Assembly: GCA_018266175.1 (NCBI GenBank)
Contig: JAFEAY010000003.1
Coordinates: forward strand, 104,642 to 168,641
Length of the DNA: 64,000 bases
Direction: 5' to 3'
Source: Candidatus Dependentiae bacterium
Lineage (GTDB): Bacteria; Babelota; Babeliae; Babelales; RVW-14
In this document: one piece after another, positions 53,545-61,597 of the stretch
How positions within the stretch are numbered: position 1 is the stretch's first letter
Layout of the letters: every line of letters starts with the position of its first letter
Notes under the pieces: model-generated
Told to the model about the DNA's origin: nothing
Seen by the model: the letters and a program-made list of their open reading frames with translations, nothing else
Databases searched by the model: none
Translations under genes and position numbers: made by a program

Positions 53545-54483
53545 ATGAAAAGTAATCTTTTAAAGAACAATGTTTTAGTTGTTGGGCAAAGCTGTGTGCA
53601 CCAAGAAGTCACTCAAGCCCTTGGGGACGATTACCAAATTATAGCACTCGATAAAGCGGCAAATTTGCTGGCGCTGATTATAGAGCTCCCCACTATTTCT
53701 TGCGTTATCATCGAATACACTGAGAAAATCTTGCTTGAAATTTGTACGCTCAAAGCACATTTCAAAACCTACTCGATTCCAATAATCGCAATTTTATCGA
53801 CATTATGTCCTGAAACAATGCATCAAATTGTACAATCCGGAATCGACGATTTCATACAAAAACCCCTTGTCGCTCAAGCACTCCAGATGCGTATGAGCAT
53901 CAATACCACTCGATCACTTCGCAACCAAAATACAAATCCCTTAACTAAACTTCCTGGAAACGAACTGGTCACCACCACAATTACCAATCGCCTCAGTCAG
54001 TCCTTTGCAATGGTTTATGCTGATCTTGATCACTTTAAGGCCTACAACGACGTATACGGCTTTGCACAAGGAGACCAACTCTTACTTGCACTTGCTCACA
54101 TACTCGTGAACACAACGCAAACATTGGGCAACCCAACGGATTTTGTTGGCCATGTAGGAGGAGACGATTTTGCAATTATCTCAACGCCTGATAAAGCAGA
54201 ATTGATTGCACAAAAGGTTTGCGTACAATTTGATCAGCTGGCACCCAGTTTTTACAACGAGCACGATCGAACACAAAAAAAAATTGTCACGTTCAATCGC
54301 CAAGGCGATGTTCAAGAGTTTCCACTTATCACGCTTTCATGCGTCCTTGTTTCCAATGCAACGCGCACACTGAGTTCAACTGCACACGTTGCGCAGATTA
54401 TTGCTGAACTTAAGCGATATGCAAAGAACAAGCCCGACGGCGTTATACGTAGTAATTATGTAAAAGACCGTCGCACAAAATGA
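53545..54483 (+). CDS. GGDEF-domain protein with degenerate receiver
   Basis: The 312-residue protein has an N-terminal receiver-like domain (about residues 8-120) and a C-terminal GGDEF domain. The phospho-acceptor Asp is missing: the strand reads CVIIEYTE, with glutamate at or near the expected position. The KP motif (IQKPL) of receivers is kept. The active-site motif is GGDDF at 205-209, a conservative variant that could still make cyclic di-GMP. YADLDHFKAYNDVYGFAQGD precedes it as in active diguanylate cyclases. It is one of few regulatory genes in the window and is divergent from the lipoprotein-like gene. Confidence 0.85.
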   Translation: MKSNLLKNNVLVVGQSCVHQEVTQALGDDYQIIALDKAANLLALIIELPTISCVIIEYTEKILLEICTLKAHFKTYSIPIIAILSTLCPETMHQIVQSGIDDFIQKPLVAQALQMRMSINTTRSLRNQNTNPLTKLPGNELVTTTITNRLSQSFAMVYADLDHFKAYNDVYGFAQGDQLLLALAHILVNTTQTLGNPTDFVGHVGGDDFAIISTPDKAELIAQKVCVQFDQLAPSFYNEHDRTQKKIVTFNRQGDVQEFPLITLSCVLVSNATRTLSSTAHVAQIIAELKRYAKNKPDGVIRSNYVKDRRTK

Positions 54484-54565
54484 CCCAACCTTATTCGATT
54501 CTGAAAGCTTGTGCTACACTGAGCTGGTGTAGCGTTAAGAACCGATCGTTTCGAGAGGAAATGCG

Positions 54566-56116
54566 ATGAAAAATTTACCTATTGGTATTCAAACATTTGC
54601 CGAGTTAATACTCAAAAATTATGTTTATGTTGATAAAACAGAAGTAATTTATAACATTATAACTCAAGGTAAAGCTTATTTTCTCGCACGCCCTCGTCGA
54701 TTCGGCAAATCACTGCTCATTTCAACTATACAATCTATCTTTGAAGGGAAACGCGAGCTCTTCGAAGGCCTTGCAATAAGCAAGCTCAATTACGACTGGG
54801 CTGTTCGACCGGTTCTTCACTTTAGTTTTTCCAGCATTCCGCATAAAACCATTGAAGAGTTTGAAGAATCGCTTACGTTTGTACTCAGGAAAAAATTTGC
54901 TGACCATCAGATTATTGCTCCAGAAACAAAAAACTCGGCCTTATTGCTCACAAGCTTGGTTGAGTCGCTCTCTTTAAAATACGGACCCGTTGTAATTTTA
55001 ATTGATGAATACGATAAGCCAATCATTGATCATCTCAATGAACCAGCACTTGCAGAAGCAACTCGTATTGCACTGCGCAACTTCTACCAGGTATTTAAAG
55101 ATCTTGATCAATACCTCTATTTTCTCTTTATTACCGGTGTAAGTAAATTTACTCAAACAAGCATCTTTTCAGGCCTTAACAATCTCAATGATTTATCAAC
55201 ACACGCAAAAGCAGCAACACTCTGTGGATATACAAAAGATGAACTCACGCGTTATTTTCAAGAACATATCGCTCACATGGCACATGTTCGCAATTCAACA
55301 ATTGATCAAATTATTCAAGAATTTGAAATCTGGTACAACGGCTATTCTTTTAAATGGGGAATGACAAAAGTATTCAACCCTTTTTCGGTATTATGCGCAC
55401 TTGACCAACAAACTTATGAAAATTTTTGGATAAAAACTGGCACACCAAACTTTCTAGTAACGATGTTTAAAAATCAAAATCCAGTACCACAGATCGACAA
55501 AAATCTGCGTGTTAAAAGCGATGACCTTGTGATTGTTCATTTGAATCAACTCCCCTTTGTGCCGGTGCTTGTGCAGACCGGTTATTTAACGCTTACTGGT
55601 GAAGACCAGGATGGTTATATGCTCGATTTTCCCAACCAAGAAGTCTCAAGAAGCTACTCACTTTGGAGTCTTGCTGGAACTTTTAACAAAGAGTCAACCA
55701 GCATTCGCACGTTAGGAATCACACTGCGAGCAGCACTTAAAGAGCTCAGTTTTGATAGTTTTTTTCAACAATTAATACCTATGTTTGCCTCTATTCCGAT
55801 TGATATTCAGGTTGAAGATCGTGAAAAATATTATCAAAGTATTATTTACCTCCTGTGCTTACTGGTAGGGATTGACATGGATGTTGAACTTTCAACAAAT
55901 ATAGGAATTATTGACGCAGTCATTAAAACCGATAAACAAATTATTATTTTTGAATTTAAGCTCCGTGGAAATGCACAAGAAGCGATGAACCAGATTAAAG
56001 ATAAAAAATACTACCAACGCTTTTTAAACAACGGCAAAAATATTGTCCTGGTTGGAGTAGAATTTAGCATGCACGAGCGCAACATTACGGAGTGGCTTGT
56101 TGATTCTATTTCATAA
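54566..56116 (+). CDS. AAA-ATPase-like protein with C-terminal PD-(D/E)XK nuclease, copy 2
   Basis: The 516-residue protein is a second member of the family seen at 34094. Its N-terminus LPIGIQTFAELILKNYVYVDKT parallels copy 1. The ATP-binding motif is ARPRRFGKSLLISTI, Walker B is VVILIDEYDKPI, and the middle has GVSKFTQTSIFSGLNNL and WYNGYSFKW. The nuclease core shows IGIIDAVIKTDKQIIIFEFKLRG. The two copies differ strongly, so the duplication is old or they were acquired separately. A lolC/E-like gene follows after 35 bases. Confidence 0.85.
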   Translation: MKNLPIGIQTFAELILKNYVYVDKTEVIYNIITQGKAYFLARPRRFGKSLLISTIQSIFEGKRELFEGLAISKLNYDWAVRPVLHFSFSSIPHKTIEEFEESLTFVLRKKFADHQIIAPETKNSALLLTSLVESLSLKYGPVVILIDEYDKPIIDHLNEPALAEATRIALRNFYQVFKDLDQYLYFLFITGVSKFTQTSIFSGLNNLNDLSTHAKAATLCGYTKDELTRYFQEHIAHMAHVRNSTIDQIIQEFEIWYNGYSFKWGMTKVFNPFSVLCALDQQTYENFWIKTGTPNFLVTMFKNQNPVPQIDKNLRVKSDDLVIVHLNQLPFVPVLVQTGYLTLTGEDQDGYMLDFPNQEVSRSYSLWSLAGTFNKESTSIRTLGITLRAALKELSFDSFFQQLIPMFASIPIDIQVEDREKYYQSIIYLLCLLVGIDMDVELSTNIGIIDAVIKTDKQIIIFEFKLRGNAQEAMNQIKDKKYYQRFLNNGKNIVLVGVEFSMHERNITEWLVDSIS

Positions 56117-56151
56117 TATTTTATAGAGAAAATAAAGACGAGGATCTCTTT

Positions 56152-57444
56152 ATGCCTTCAATTCAAAATCTTTTAGTATTCCAATATCTTTTTGCACAAG
56201 AAAAAGATTCAAACATCTCTTTTATGACTAAAATCTGCTTTTTAGGAATCAGCATTGGAACCTTTGCACTCATGCTCACGCTCATTATCACCAACGGATT
56301 TGAAAAAGTAATTCATGAAAAAATGCAAGGCATTAATGCACAAATCATTATTTCAAGTCCTGGAAATCAGCTCAACTACACCGATATTCAAAAGACACTG
56401 CTCCATGAATACCCAGACCTTTTAGCAGGCATCAGTGGAACAACGCTTAAACAAGTAATTATTGATCACAACAAACAACAAACGGTTCTTTTAGTCAAAG
56501 GAATTGATCCTGAGCAAGAATCGAGCGTTACATCGCTTAGAGAAAAAATTATTCAAACAGCTACGCAAAGCATAATTTTAGATAAAACGACATCACCAGC
56601 ACTTGCTCAAGTTTTAAGAGAAAACAGTATTTTAATTGGTTATAAAATGGCGCAGGAGCATCGGCTCAAAGTTGGTCAGAGCATCGATGTCCTCATCCCA
56701 GAGCCAACCGGCAAACGACGTATTGCACTGAGTAAAAAGAAAGTAATAATTGGTGGAATTTTTAAAGTTGGCCTGGAAGAGTATGATAACAATCTAGCGT
56801 TTGCCTCTCTGTCTTGGCTTGGAAAAACCTTTGACGAACAAGGTGTTGATGCCATAACGATTAAACTAAAAACGAATGAACAAACCATTTGGTCAAAAAT
56901 AAAAAATATTTTTCTCCCGATTAACCACGAACAACAGGCTATTCAGGAACTCAAAACAAGACTCCCACACCTGACTATCAATTCATGGAAGGACCTGTAT
57001 CCAGCACTTGTTTCATCACTCAAGCTTGAAAAATATGTCATGTTTTTTATCCTAGCGCTCATCACACTGGTCGCCAGCATGAATATGATTTCATTACTTT
57101 TTATGCAAATTCAACAAAAACAGCGTGACATTGCTATCTTGAAAGTCATGGGGCTTTCTCAACGTAAAATTCGTGGCATCTTCCTGCGCCTTGGGCTGCT
57201 CATCACCCTACTCGCATCAACCTGCGGACTCCTACTTGCTTTCATTGCAGGGTACATTTTGGAACATTACCCCTACATTGAACTGCCCGACGTCTATTAC
57301 GTTTCATACCTACCGGCACGAATTGATGGGGAAATTTTCATTGTTGTCTTTATTGCAACCATGCTGCTTGGCTTTTGCGCCACATGGTTTCCTGCGCAAC
57401 GTGCACAGCGCATTAACATTGCACAAGTGTTGCGACATCAATAA
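56152..57444 (+). CDS. LolC/LolE-like lipoprotein-releasing permease
   Basis: The 430-residue protein has the FtsX/MacB-type fold: one N-terminal helix (about 22-45), a large periplasmic domain, and three C-terminal helices. The periplasmic part includes GINAQIIISSPGNQLNYTDIQ and VKGIDPEQESSVTSL, as in LolC/E. The C-terminal loop QKQRDIAILKVMGLSQRKIRGIF is the typical coupling segment, and QRAQRINIAQVLRHQ ends it. LolCDE extracts lipoproteins bound for the outer membrane. The ATPase LolD is not in the window. A single copy may serve as both C and E. Confidence 0.88.
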   Translation: MPSIQNLLVFQYLFAQEKDSNISFMTKICFLGISIGTFALMLTLIITNGFEKVIHEKMQGINAQIIISSPGNQLNYTDIQKTLLHEYPDLLAGISGTTLKQVIIDHNKQQTVLLVKGIDPEQESSVTSLREKIIQTATQSIILDKTTSPALAQVLRENSILIGYKMAQEHRLKVGQSIDVLIPEPTGKRRIALSKKKVIIGGIFKVGLEEYDNNLAFASLSWLGKTFDEQGVDAITIKLKTNEQTIWSKIKNIFLPINHEQQAIQELKTRLPHLTINSWKDLYPALVSSLKLEKYVMFFILALITLVASMNMISLLFMQIQQKQRDIAILKVMGLSQRKIRGIFLRLGLLITLLASTCGLLLAFIAGYILEHYPYIELPDVYYVSYLPARIDGEIFIVVFIATMLLGFCATWFPAQRAQRINIAQVLRHQ

Positions 57445-57475
57445 AAAAGGGCCGTACACAAATTGTGTACGGCCC
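57443..57475 (-). terminator. Terminator of the minus-strand gene at 57513
   Basis: The stem GGGCCGTACACA (57449-57460) / TGTGTACGGCCC (57464-57475) is perfect. On the minus strand it is followed by six T residues that overlap the convergent permease stop codon. Confidence 0.8.
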
Positions 57476-57512
57476 CCATGCATTCAACGTTTATGCACAT
57501 TGAAATGTCAGA

Positions 57513-58154
57513 TTATATACCAGGAACAACCGTTCCAAGTAAGCGCTTACCAGTCCAAGCAAGTATATTAACTATGGACTGATTCATATCAGCTGATGCG
57601 CTTTCGCTAAAGCCGTTATATGCAATTTCCATAAGTGTAGTGATCATGCTGTACGGAACATATACCGCAAGACTTGTCACCTGTGCAGCATCATAGCCAC
57701 CTGGTACAGCTTCAGTAATAATTGCTGCCGCAACAACAAGAACAACGTATGCTTTTACAAATGGACAAAATGGTTTTAATACCGTCTCCCAAACTGGGCT
57801 GACAACGTAATCTTTAATGATCCCCATTGCAGTTGGATCTTTTTTCTTTTTAGGTGCAAACTTCTTAGCAATGCTTTCAAGTGCTTTAAGTATTCCTTCA
57901 TTTGCTTGAATAGTTTGAAGCGCAATTCTATTTTTTAATGCATCTTCAGCTTGCGGCTGACCATTTTGATTTATCAATTTTTTGAGTGCAGCTTCAATTG
58001 CCTTGTCTTTCAAAGCAGTTTCAACCGCTTGAGCAACGACATCTTGCTCTGGCATAACAACCAATGCATGAGGATGAGCTTGGTCTTTACCCTGAACGGT
58101 AAGCCCGAAACCTGCAATAACTATTACAAGCATAATTTTAATAAAATTCTTCAT
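57513..58154 (-). CDS. Secreted or membrane protein of unknown function
   Basis: No family was recognised. The 213-residue protein has a signal peptide (MKNFIKIMLVIVIAGFGLTVQG), a charged helical region with three Ala-Leu-Lys rich segments, and a hydrophobic helix near residues 130-150 (FVKAYVVLVVAAAIITEAVPGG). A second weak hydrophobic segment follows. The ATG at 58154 starts the signal peptide; an upstream ATG is rejected. A strong terminator follows. Confidence 0.6.
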   Translation of the reverse strand: MKNFIKIMLVIVIAGFGLTVQGKDQAHPHALVVMPEQDVVAQAVETALKDKAIEAALKKLINQNGQPQAEDALKNRIALQTIQANEGILKALESIAKKFAPKKKKDPTAMGIIKDYVVSPVWETVLKPFCPFVKAYVVLVVAAAIITEAVPGGYDAAQVTSLAVYVPYSMITTLMEIAYNGFSESASADMNQSIVNILAWTGKRLLGTVVPGI

Positions 58155-58281
58155 ATAAACCCCCACGGTTTTTAAGAATAACATCCACTTTGTCTATGAG
58201 ATACGTTGAGTAATCATCAGCTCTTAACAATCAAAGCTGTCTTAATAAACTTGTTATTTTAAGCTTACCAGTAAATAATAA

Positions 58282-58321
58282 GAAATAAAAACGCCACAAG
58301 GCGACATTGTGCCTTGTGGCG
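58282..58321 (-). terminator. Terminator of the minus-strand gene at 58357
   Basis: The arms CGCCACAAGGC and GCCTTGTGGCG (58292-58321) form an 11-bp stem with an 8-base loop. The minus strand then reads TTTTTATTTC. Confidence 0.8.
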
Positions 58322-58356
58322 AAATTTATTAATTTACTCAATCTGAATTTATAAAA

Positions 58357-58944
58357 TTAGTCTAAATCTGAATCTGAGTCTGAATCAAATGCAGCCCCAA
58401 AAGGATCAGCTACCACCGGTTCTACATTATCAGCTACCACCGGTGCTACATTCGCACCACGATGACGAATGTAATTAATTGCCCTACGAACGGGTATTTG
58501 CTTAATGTGTTGAACACCTTCGCTCAGGCATACAAGAAAAGCCTGTATAACACCGTAATACGACAGAACAACCAGCATAAAAATACCTGCACACTGATTA
58601 ACCCCAAAGTTACCCATGTTATAATTAATCAACGCGGCACCGGGCACTAAAAGACCATAGAGAAGGCCTTTGAAAATTTTTGCTCGAGCTTGAACTTCTT
58701 CATCTCGCTTATCTTTATCAATTTCTTTAGATTTTTTGAGAAGGCCATCAAGTTTTATGGTGGCCTCAAGTTCAGCTATTCGAGCTGCTCTTTGTTCCTG
58801 TTCATTCAAAATAACCGGTACTTGTTGCTCAGCTGCAGCGCCTCGTTGCCTCAAATTCTGTTGCATTCCAAAGAGTTTTCCCTCTTGCATCCCAAGTCCA
58901 ATAACGCCGAGTAATAATAACGTACGTGAAAATAATTTAACCAT
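58357..58944 (-). CDS. Membrane protein with Asp/Ser-rich tail
   Basis: The 195-residue protein has a signal peptide or first helix (MVKLFSRTLLLLGVIGLGM). A charged helical region follows, then two hydrophobic segments (near 95-115 and 120-145, GIFMLVVLSYYGVIQAFLVCL). The C-terminus has a duplicated unit (VVADNVEPVVADP) and an alternating Asp/Ser end. No family was recognised. It resembles its neighbour at 57513 in layout, though not clearly in sequence. Confidence 0.6.
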   Translation of the reverse strand: MVKLFSRTLLLLGVIGLGMQEGKLFGMQQNLRQRGAAAEQQVPVILNEQEQRAARIAELEATIKLDGLLKKSKEIDKDKRDEEVQARAKIFKGLLYGLLVPGAALINYNMGNFGVNQCAGIFMLVVLSYYGVIQAFLVCLSEGVQHIKQIPVRRAINYIRHRGANVAPVVADNVEPVVADPFGAAFDSDSDSDLD

Positions 58945-59036
58945 GATAACCCCCATATCTTCCATATAAACCAAATTTCCAATAAATATTATTATCTATT
59001 AGAATAATCAATGAAAAGAGCATAGTCAAATGGGGT

Positions 59037-59073
59037 AGTGGGTCAATGTTTCAATTTGAAACATTGACCCACT
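59037..59073. terminator. 18-bp perfect inverted repeat downstream of gene at 59107
   Basis: The arms AGTGGGTCAATGTTTCAA (59037-59054) and its exact complement (59056-59073) meet at a single base. It follows the stop of the minus-strand gene at 59107 and precedes the next gene's promoter region. The stem is very strong but the T-run is weak, so termination or a protein-binding site are both possible. Confidence 0.55.
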
Positions 59074-59106
59074 ATAATAAGTCAAATAACTCAATAATGT
59101 CGTTAA

Positions 59107-59652
59107 TTAAGCTGAATAGCCTGTAAGTTGATCTTCAAGAGCTTTACTAATACGCTCAAGTATCTGACATTGTTTTGTGAGCTCAGCAAGTTTATCTTGT
59201 TCTCTTTTAAGAATCGTTTCCTGCTCATAGCAATATTTTAAATCCACAAACATATCACTAATTTCACCAGCCTTAACCGGTAAAACAAGAACCTTGTTAC
59301 CTTTAATGTAATAATCTTGCAATGTTGCGTCGTATTTTTTTTCTACCAGAAAAATTCCATGATCTTCAGTCTTAATAACAAGCGCATCAATTTTAAACAT
59401 TGCTTCAACAACAGCAACATCAATTCCATGCTGTTTAAGCGCACGCTTTATTGATAGATACTCTTCTTGGTTGCATTCTTGATCTGCACCAAGGGCACGT
59501 AGCTTACTCAAAAGCTTGAGTACTTCAGTACATTTCTTCACTCCAAGTGTACCCGTAGCGTAATACTCAGGAGCCACCACATCATCATTTCCACTCAGAA
59601 ACCCAAAAGGCGCAAGAGACAATAGCATCATAAGACCAAAAACAATGTTCAT
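59107..59652 (-). CDS. Secreted protein of unknown function
   Basis: The 181-residue protein has a signal peptide (MNIVFGLMMLLSLAPFGFLSG). The mature domain is helical, with YLSIKRALKQHGIDVAVVEAMF and a C-terminal Gln/Lys/Leu coiled region (KREQDKLAELTKQCQILERI). GAGG seven bases upstream decides the ATG at 59652 over one at 59664. No family was recognised. Confidence 0.6.
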   Translation of the reverse strand: MNIVFGLMMLLSLAPFGFLSGNDDVVAPEYYATGTLGVKKCTEVLKLLSKLRALGADQECNQEEYLSIKRALKQHGIDVAVVEAMFKIDALVIKTEDHGIFLVEKKYDATLQDYYIKGNKVLVLPVKAGEISDMFVDLKYCYEQETILKREQDKLAELTKQCQILERISKALEDQLTGYSA

Positions 59653-59855
59653 AGAATTCCTCATATTAGATAGTTTATTACGGTTTTAACAAGGTTATTA
59701 AACTTTTAACACAGTAAAAGCTGGCACAAATTAGCATGACCTCTATAAAATTTCAAGCAATAAATATTCGCCTAATAACCCTATTTCAAGGCGGGCATAA
59801 CTTATTAGAATCATTCAATTCATTTACATGCTTTACCCATTTAAGATATAAAACA

Positions 59856-60353
59856 ATGTTATTAGATAACAATAACATTACTTGCGCAGGGGGCTGCTTA
59901 ATGCTTTTATCAATAGTTACTATCTCGCTCTTGCTGAGTCTTTCACCAACCATTGCATTATCCAATAACAACATCGACGCACACGTACAGATGCTCCAGA
60001 AAATGATTACATATGGTAATCAAAAAAATAATCTAAAAAAAATACGCCGCCAAAGGAATCACGCTCAAAGAAATAATAAAACGAACGTTAGCGATAATAA
60101 GCTGACCCAGCAAGACCTTCTTAACTATGCGTATGCACAATTCAAAAATCCCTCCATTTCAAATAATAATGACCAAGTAGCTGATATTATTCATGACCTA
60201 GAAACCAAAAAATTCCAAACAGACCTGCTCTTTGATGGCCTCAGCCAAGCATGTGACATCATGAGCTCTCAAACGAAAAAAGATAAAAAACGTAGATTCT
60301 TTAATATACTCGGATTAATTTTTCGCGTTGTTGCTCAAATGACTAAAAAATAA
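59856..60353 (+). CDS. Exported protein of unknown function
   Basis: No family was recognised. From the ATG at 59856 the 165-residue protein has a hydrophobic segment (GGCLMLLSIVTISLLLSLSPTIALS) that probably acts as signal peptide. An Asn/Lys/Arg-rich basic stretch (LKKIRRQRNHAQRNNKTN) and a helical C-terminal domain follow. The start is uncertain: an ATG at 59736 gives 40 extra residues and another lies at the hydrophobic segment. pgk begins 21 bases downstream. Confidence 0.5.
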   Translation: MLLDNNNITCAGGCLMLLSIVTISLLLSLSPTIALSNNNIDAHVQMLQKMITYGNQKNNLKKIRRQRNHAQRNNKTNVSDNKLTQQDLLNYAYAQFKNPSISNNNDQVADIIHDLETKKFQTDLLFDGLSQACDIMSSQTKKDKKRRFFNILGLIFRVVAQMTKK

Positions 60354-60374
60354 ATTAATGAAAGAGTACTTTCT

Positions 60375-61574
60375 ATGATTCCATTCATTAAATCGCTCTC
60401 GCTCAAAGGCAAGCGGGTTCTCCTGCGTGCTGACTTAAATGCGCCCATTAAAAATAAACAATTTGTTCATGACTACCGTCTTAAAGCAACTCTTCCTACT
60501 ATTAATTACATTCAAGAACACGGCGGTAAAGTTATTTTACTTACACACTTAGGACGACCAAAGGATAATAAATTTGATGAAAACCTCTCAACGCGCATTG
60601 TCGTCCCTTGGCTTGAAAAACAAGGATACAAAGTTGATTACGAAATTGATTTAATGCAAGCAATTGCCAAAACGCACACACATCACAGCCATATTTTACT
60701 TGTCGAAAATCTCCGATTTTTTAGTGGCGAAAAGCACGTCAATATCAATTTTGCTCAGCTTCTAGCGCGCCTGGGAGATCTGTATATCAACGATGCATTT
60801 GGCGTTATTCATCGAGCCGACACCTCACTCACGCTGCTCGCCGAACAGTTTTACCCCCAACGCCGAGCCTGCGGGCTTTTGGTTGAAAAAGAGATGCATG
60901 AGCTTGCGAATATTCGAGAAAAACCCGAACAACCCTTTGTCATGGTGCTGGGGGGAAGCAAACTTGAAGATAAAATTGGCATGATCGAACAATGTGCTCG
61001 TCAAGAGAAAAAACGCCGCATTGCAGTGCTTATTGCAGGTGGCCTTGTTGGACAAATGCTTTTAGCAGCACAAGGAAAAATGCATCCACCTGCAAACTCA
61101 ACAACCGACGCTCTTGTTCATGCAAAAAAAGCACTTAAGCTTGCACAAGAATTTGAGATCACACTTGCATTACCAAGCGATTTTTTAGTTGTTAACAATG
61201 CTATCAGCACACCTGCTCGCATCTGCACCATAGACCAAGTGCCAGCGCAGGCACTGTGTGCCGATATCGGTCCACAAACAATTACTCACTTTAGTGAACT
61301 GGTTGCACAAGCAGGTACTATCTTTGCAAATGGCACCATGGGAATCTACGAAGAAGCAGCATACACCGGCGGCACTCACGCTGTTTTTAACGCTATTGCA
61401 TCATCACCCGCCTACACCGTTATCGGTGGTGGCGATGCCGTAGCTGCAACATTTCAGTACGGACTTACGGATCAAATGGATTATCTTTCAACAGGCGGGG
61501 GCGCCACACTGGCGTACTTAGCTGCTCAAAATCCGGAAGAAGATTTACCGGGTCTTAAAGCCCTTTTAGCATAA
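60375..61574 (+). CDS. pgk: Phosphoglycerate kinase
   Basis: Pgk makes ATP from 1,3-bisphosphoglycerate in glycolysis. The 399-residue protein has the typical N-terminal substrate domain (VLLRADLNAPI, ILLTHLGRPK, LVENLRFFSGEK, YINDAFGVIHRADTS) and the nucleotide domain (VMVLGGSKLEDKIGMIEQ, FANGTMGIYEEAAYTGGT, VIGGGDAVAATFQYG, LSTGGGATLAYL). All catalytic regions appear intact. Its presence indicates that at least the lower glycolytic ATP-yielding step is kept. Confidence 0.97.
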   Translation: MIPFIKSLSLKGKRVLLRADLNAPIKNKQFVHDYRLKATLPTINYIQEHGGKVILLTHLGRPKDNKFDENLSTRIVVPWLEKQGYKVDYEIDLMQAIAKTHTHHSHILLVENLRFFSGEKHVNINFAQLLARLGDLYINDAFGVIHRADTSLTLLAEQFYPQRRACGLLVEKEMHELANIREKPEQPFVMVLGGSKLEDKIGMIEQCARQEKKRRIAVLIAGGLVGQMLLAAQGKMHPPANSTTDALVHAKKALKLAQEFEITLALPSDFLVVNNAISTPARICTIDQVPAQALCADIGPQTITHFSELVAQAGTIFANGTMGIYEEAAYTGGTHAVFNAIASSPAYTVIGGGDAVAATFQYGLTDQMDYLSTGGGATLAYLAAQNPEEDLPGLKALLA

Positions 61575-61597
61575 AAATATACATGGGGAGTAATCGT

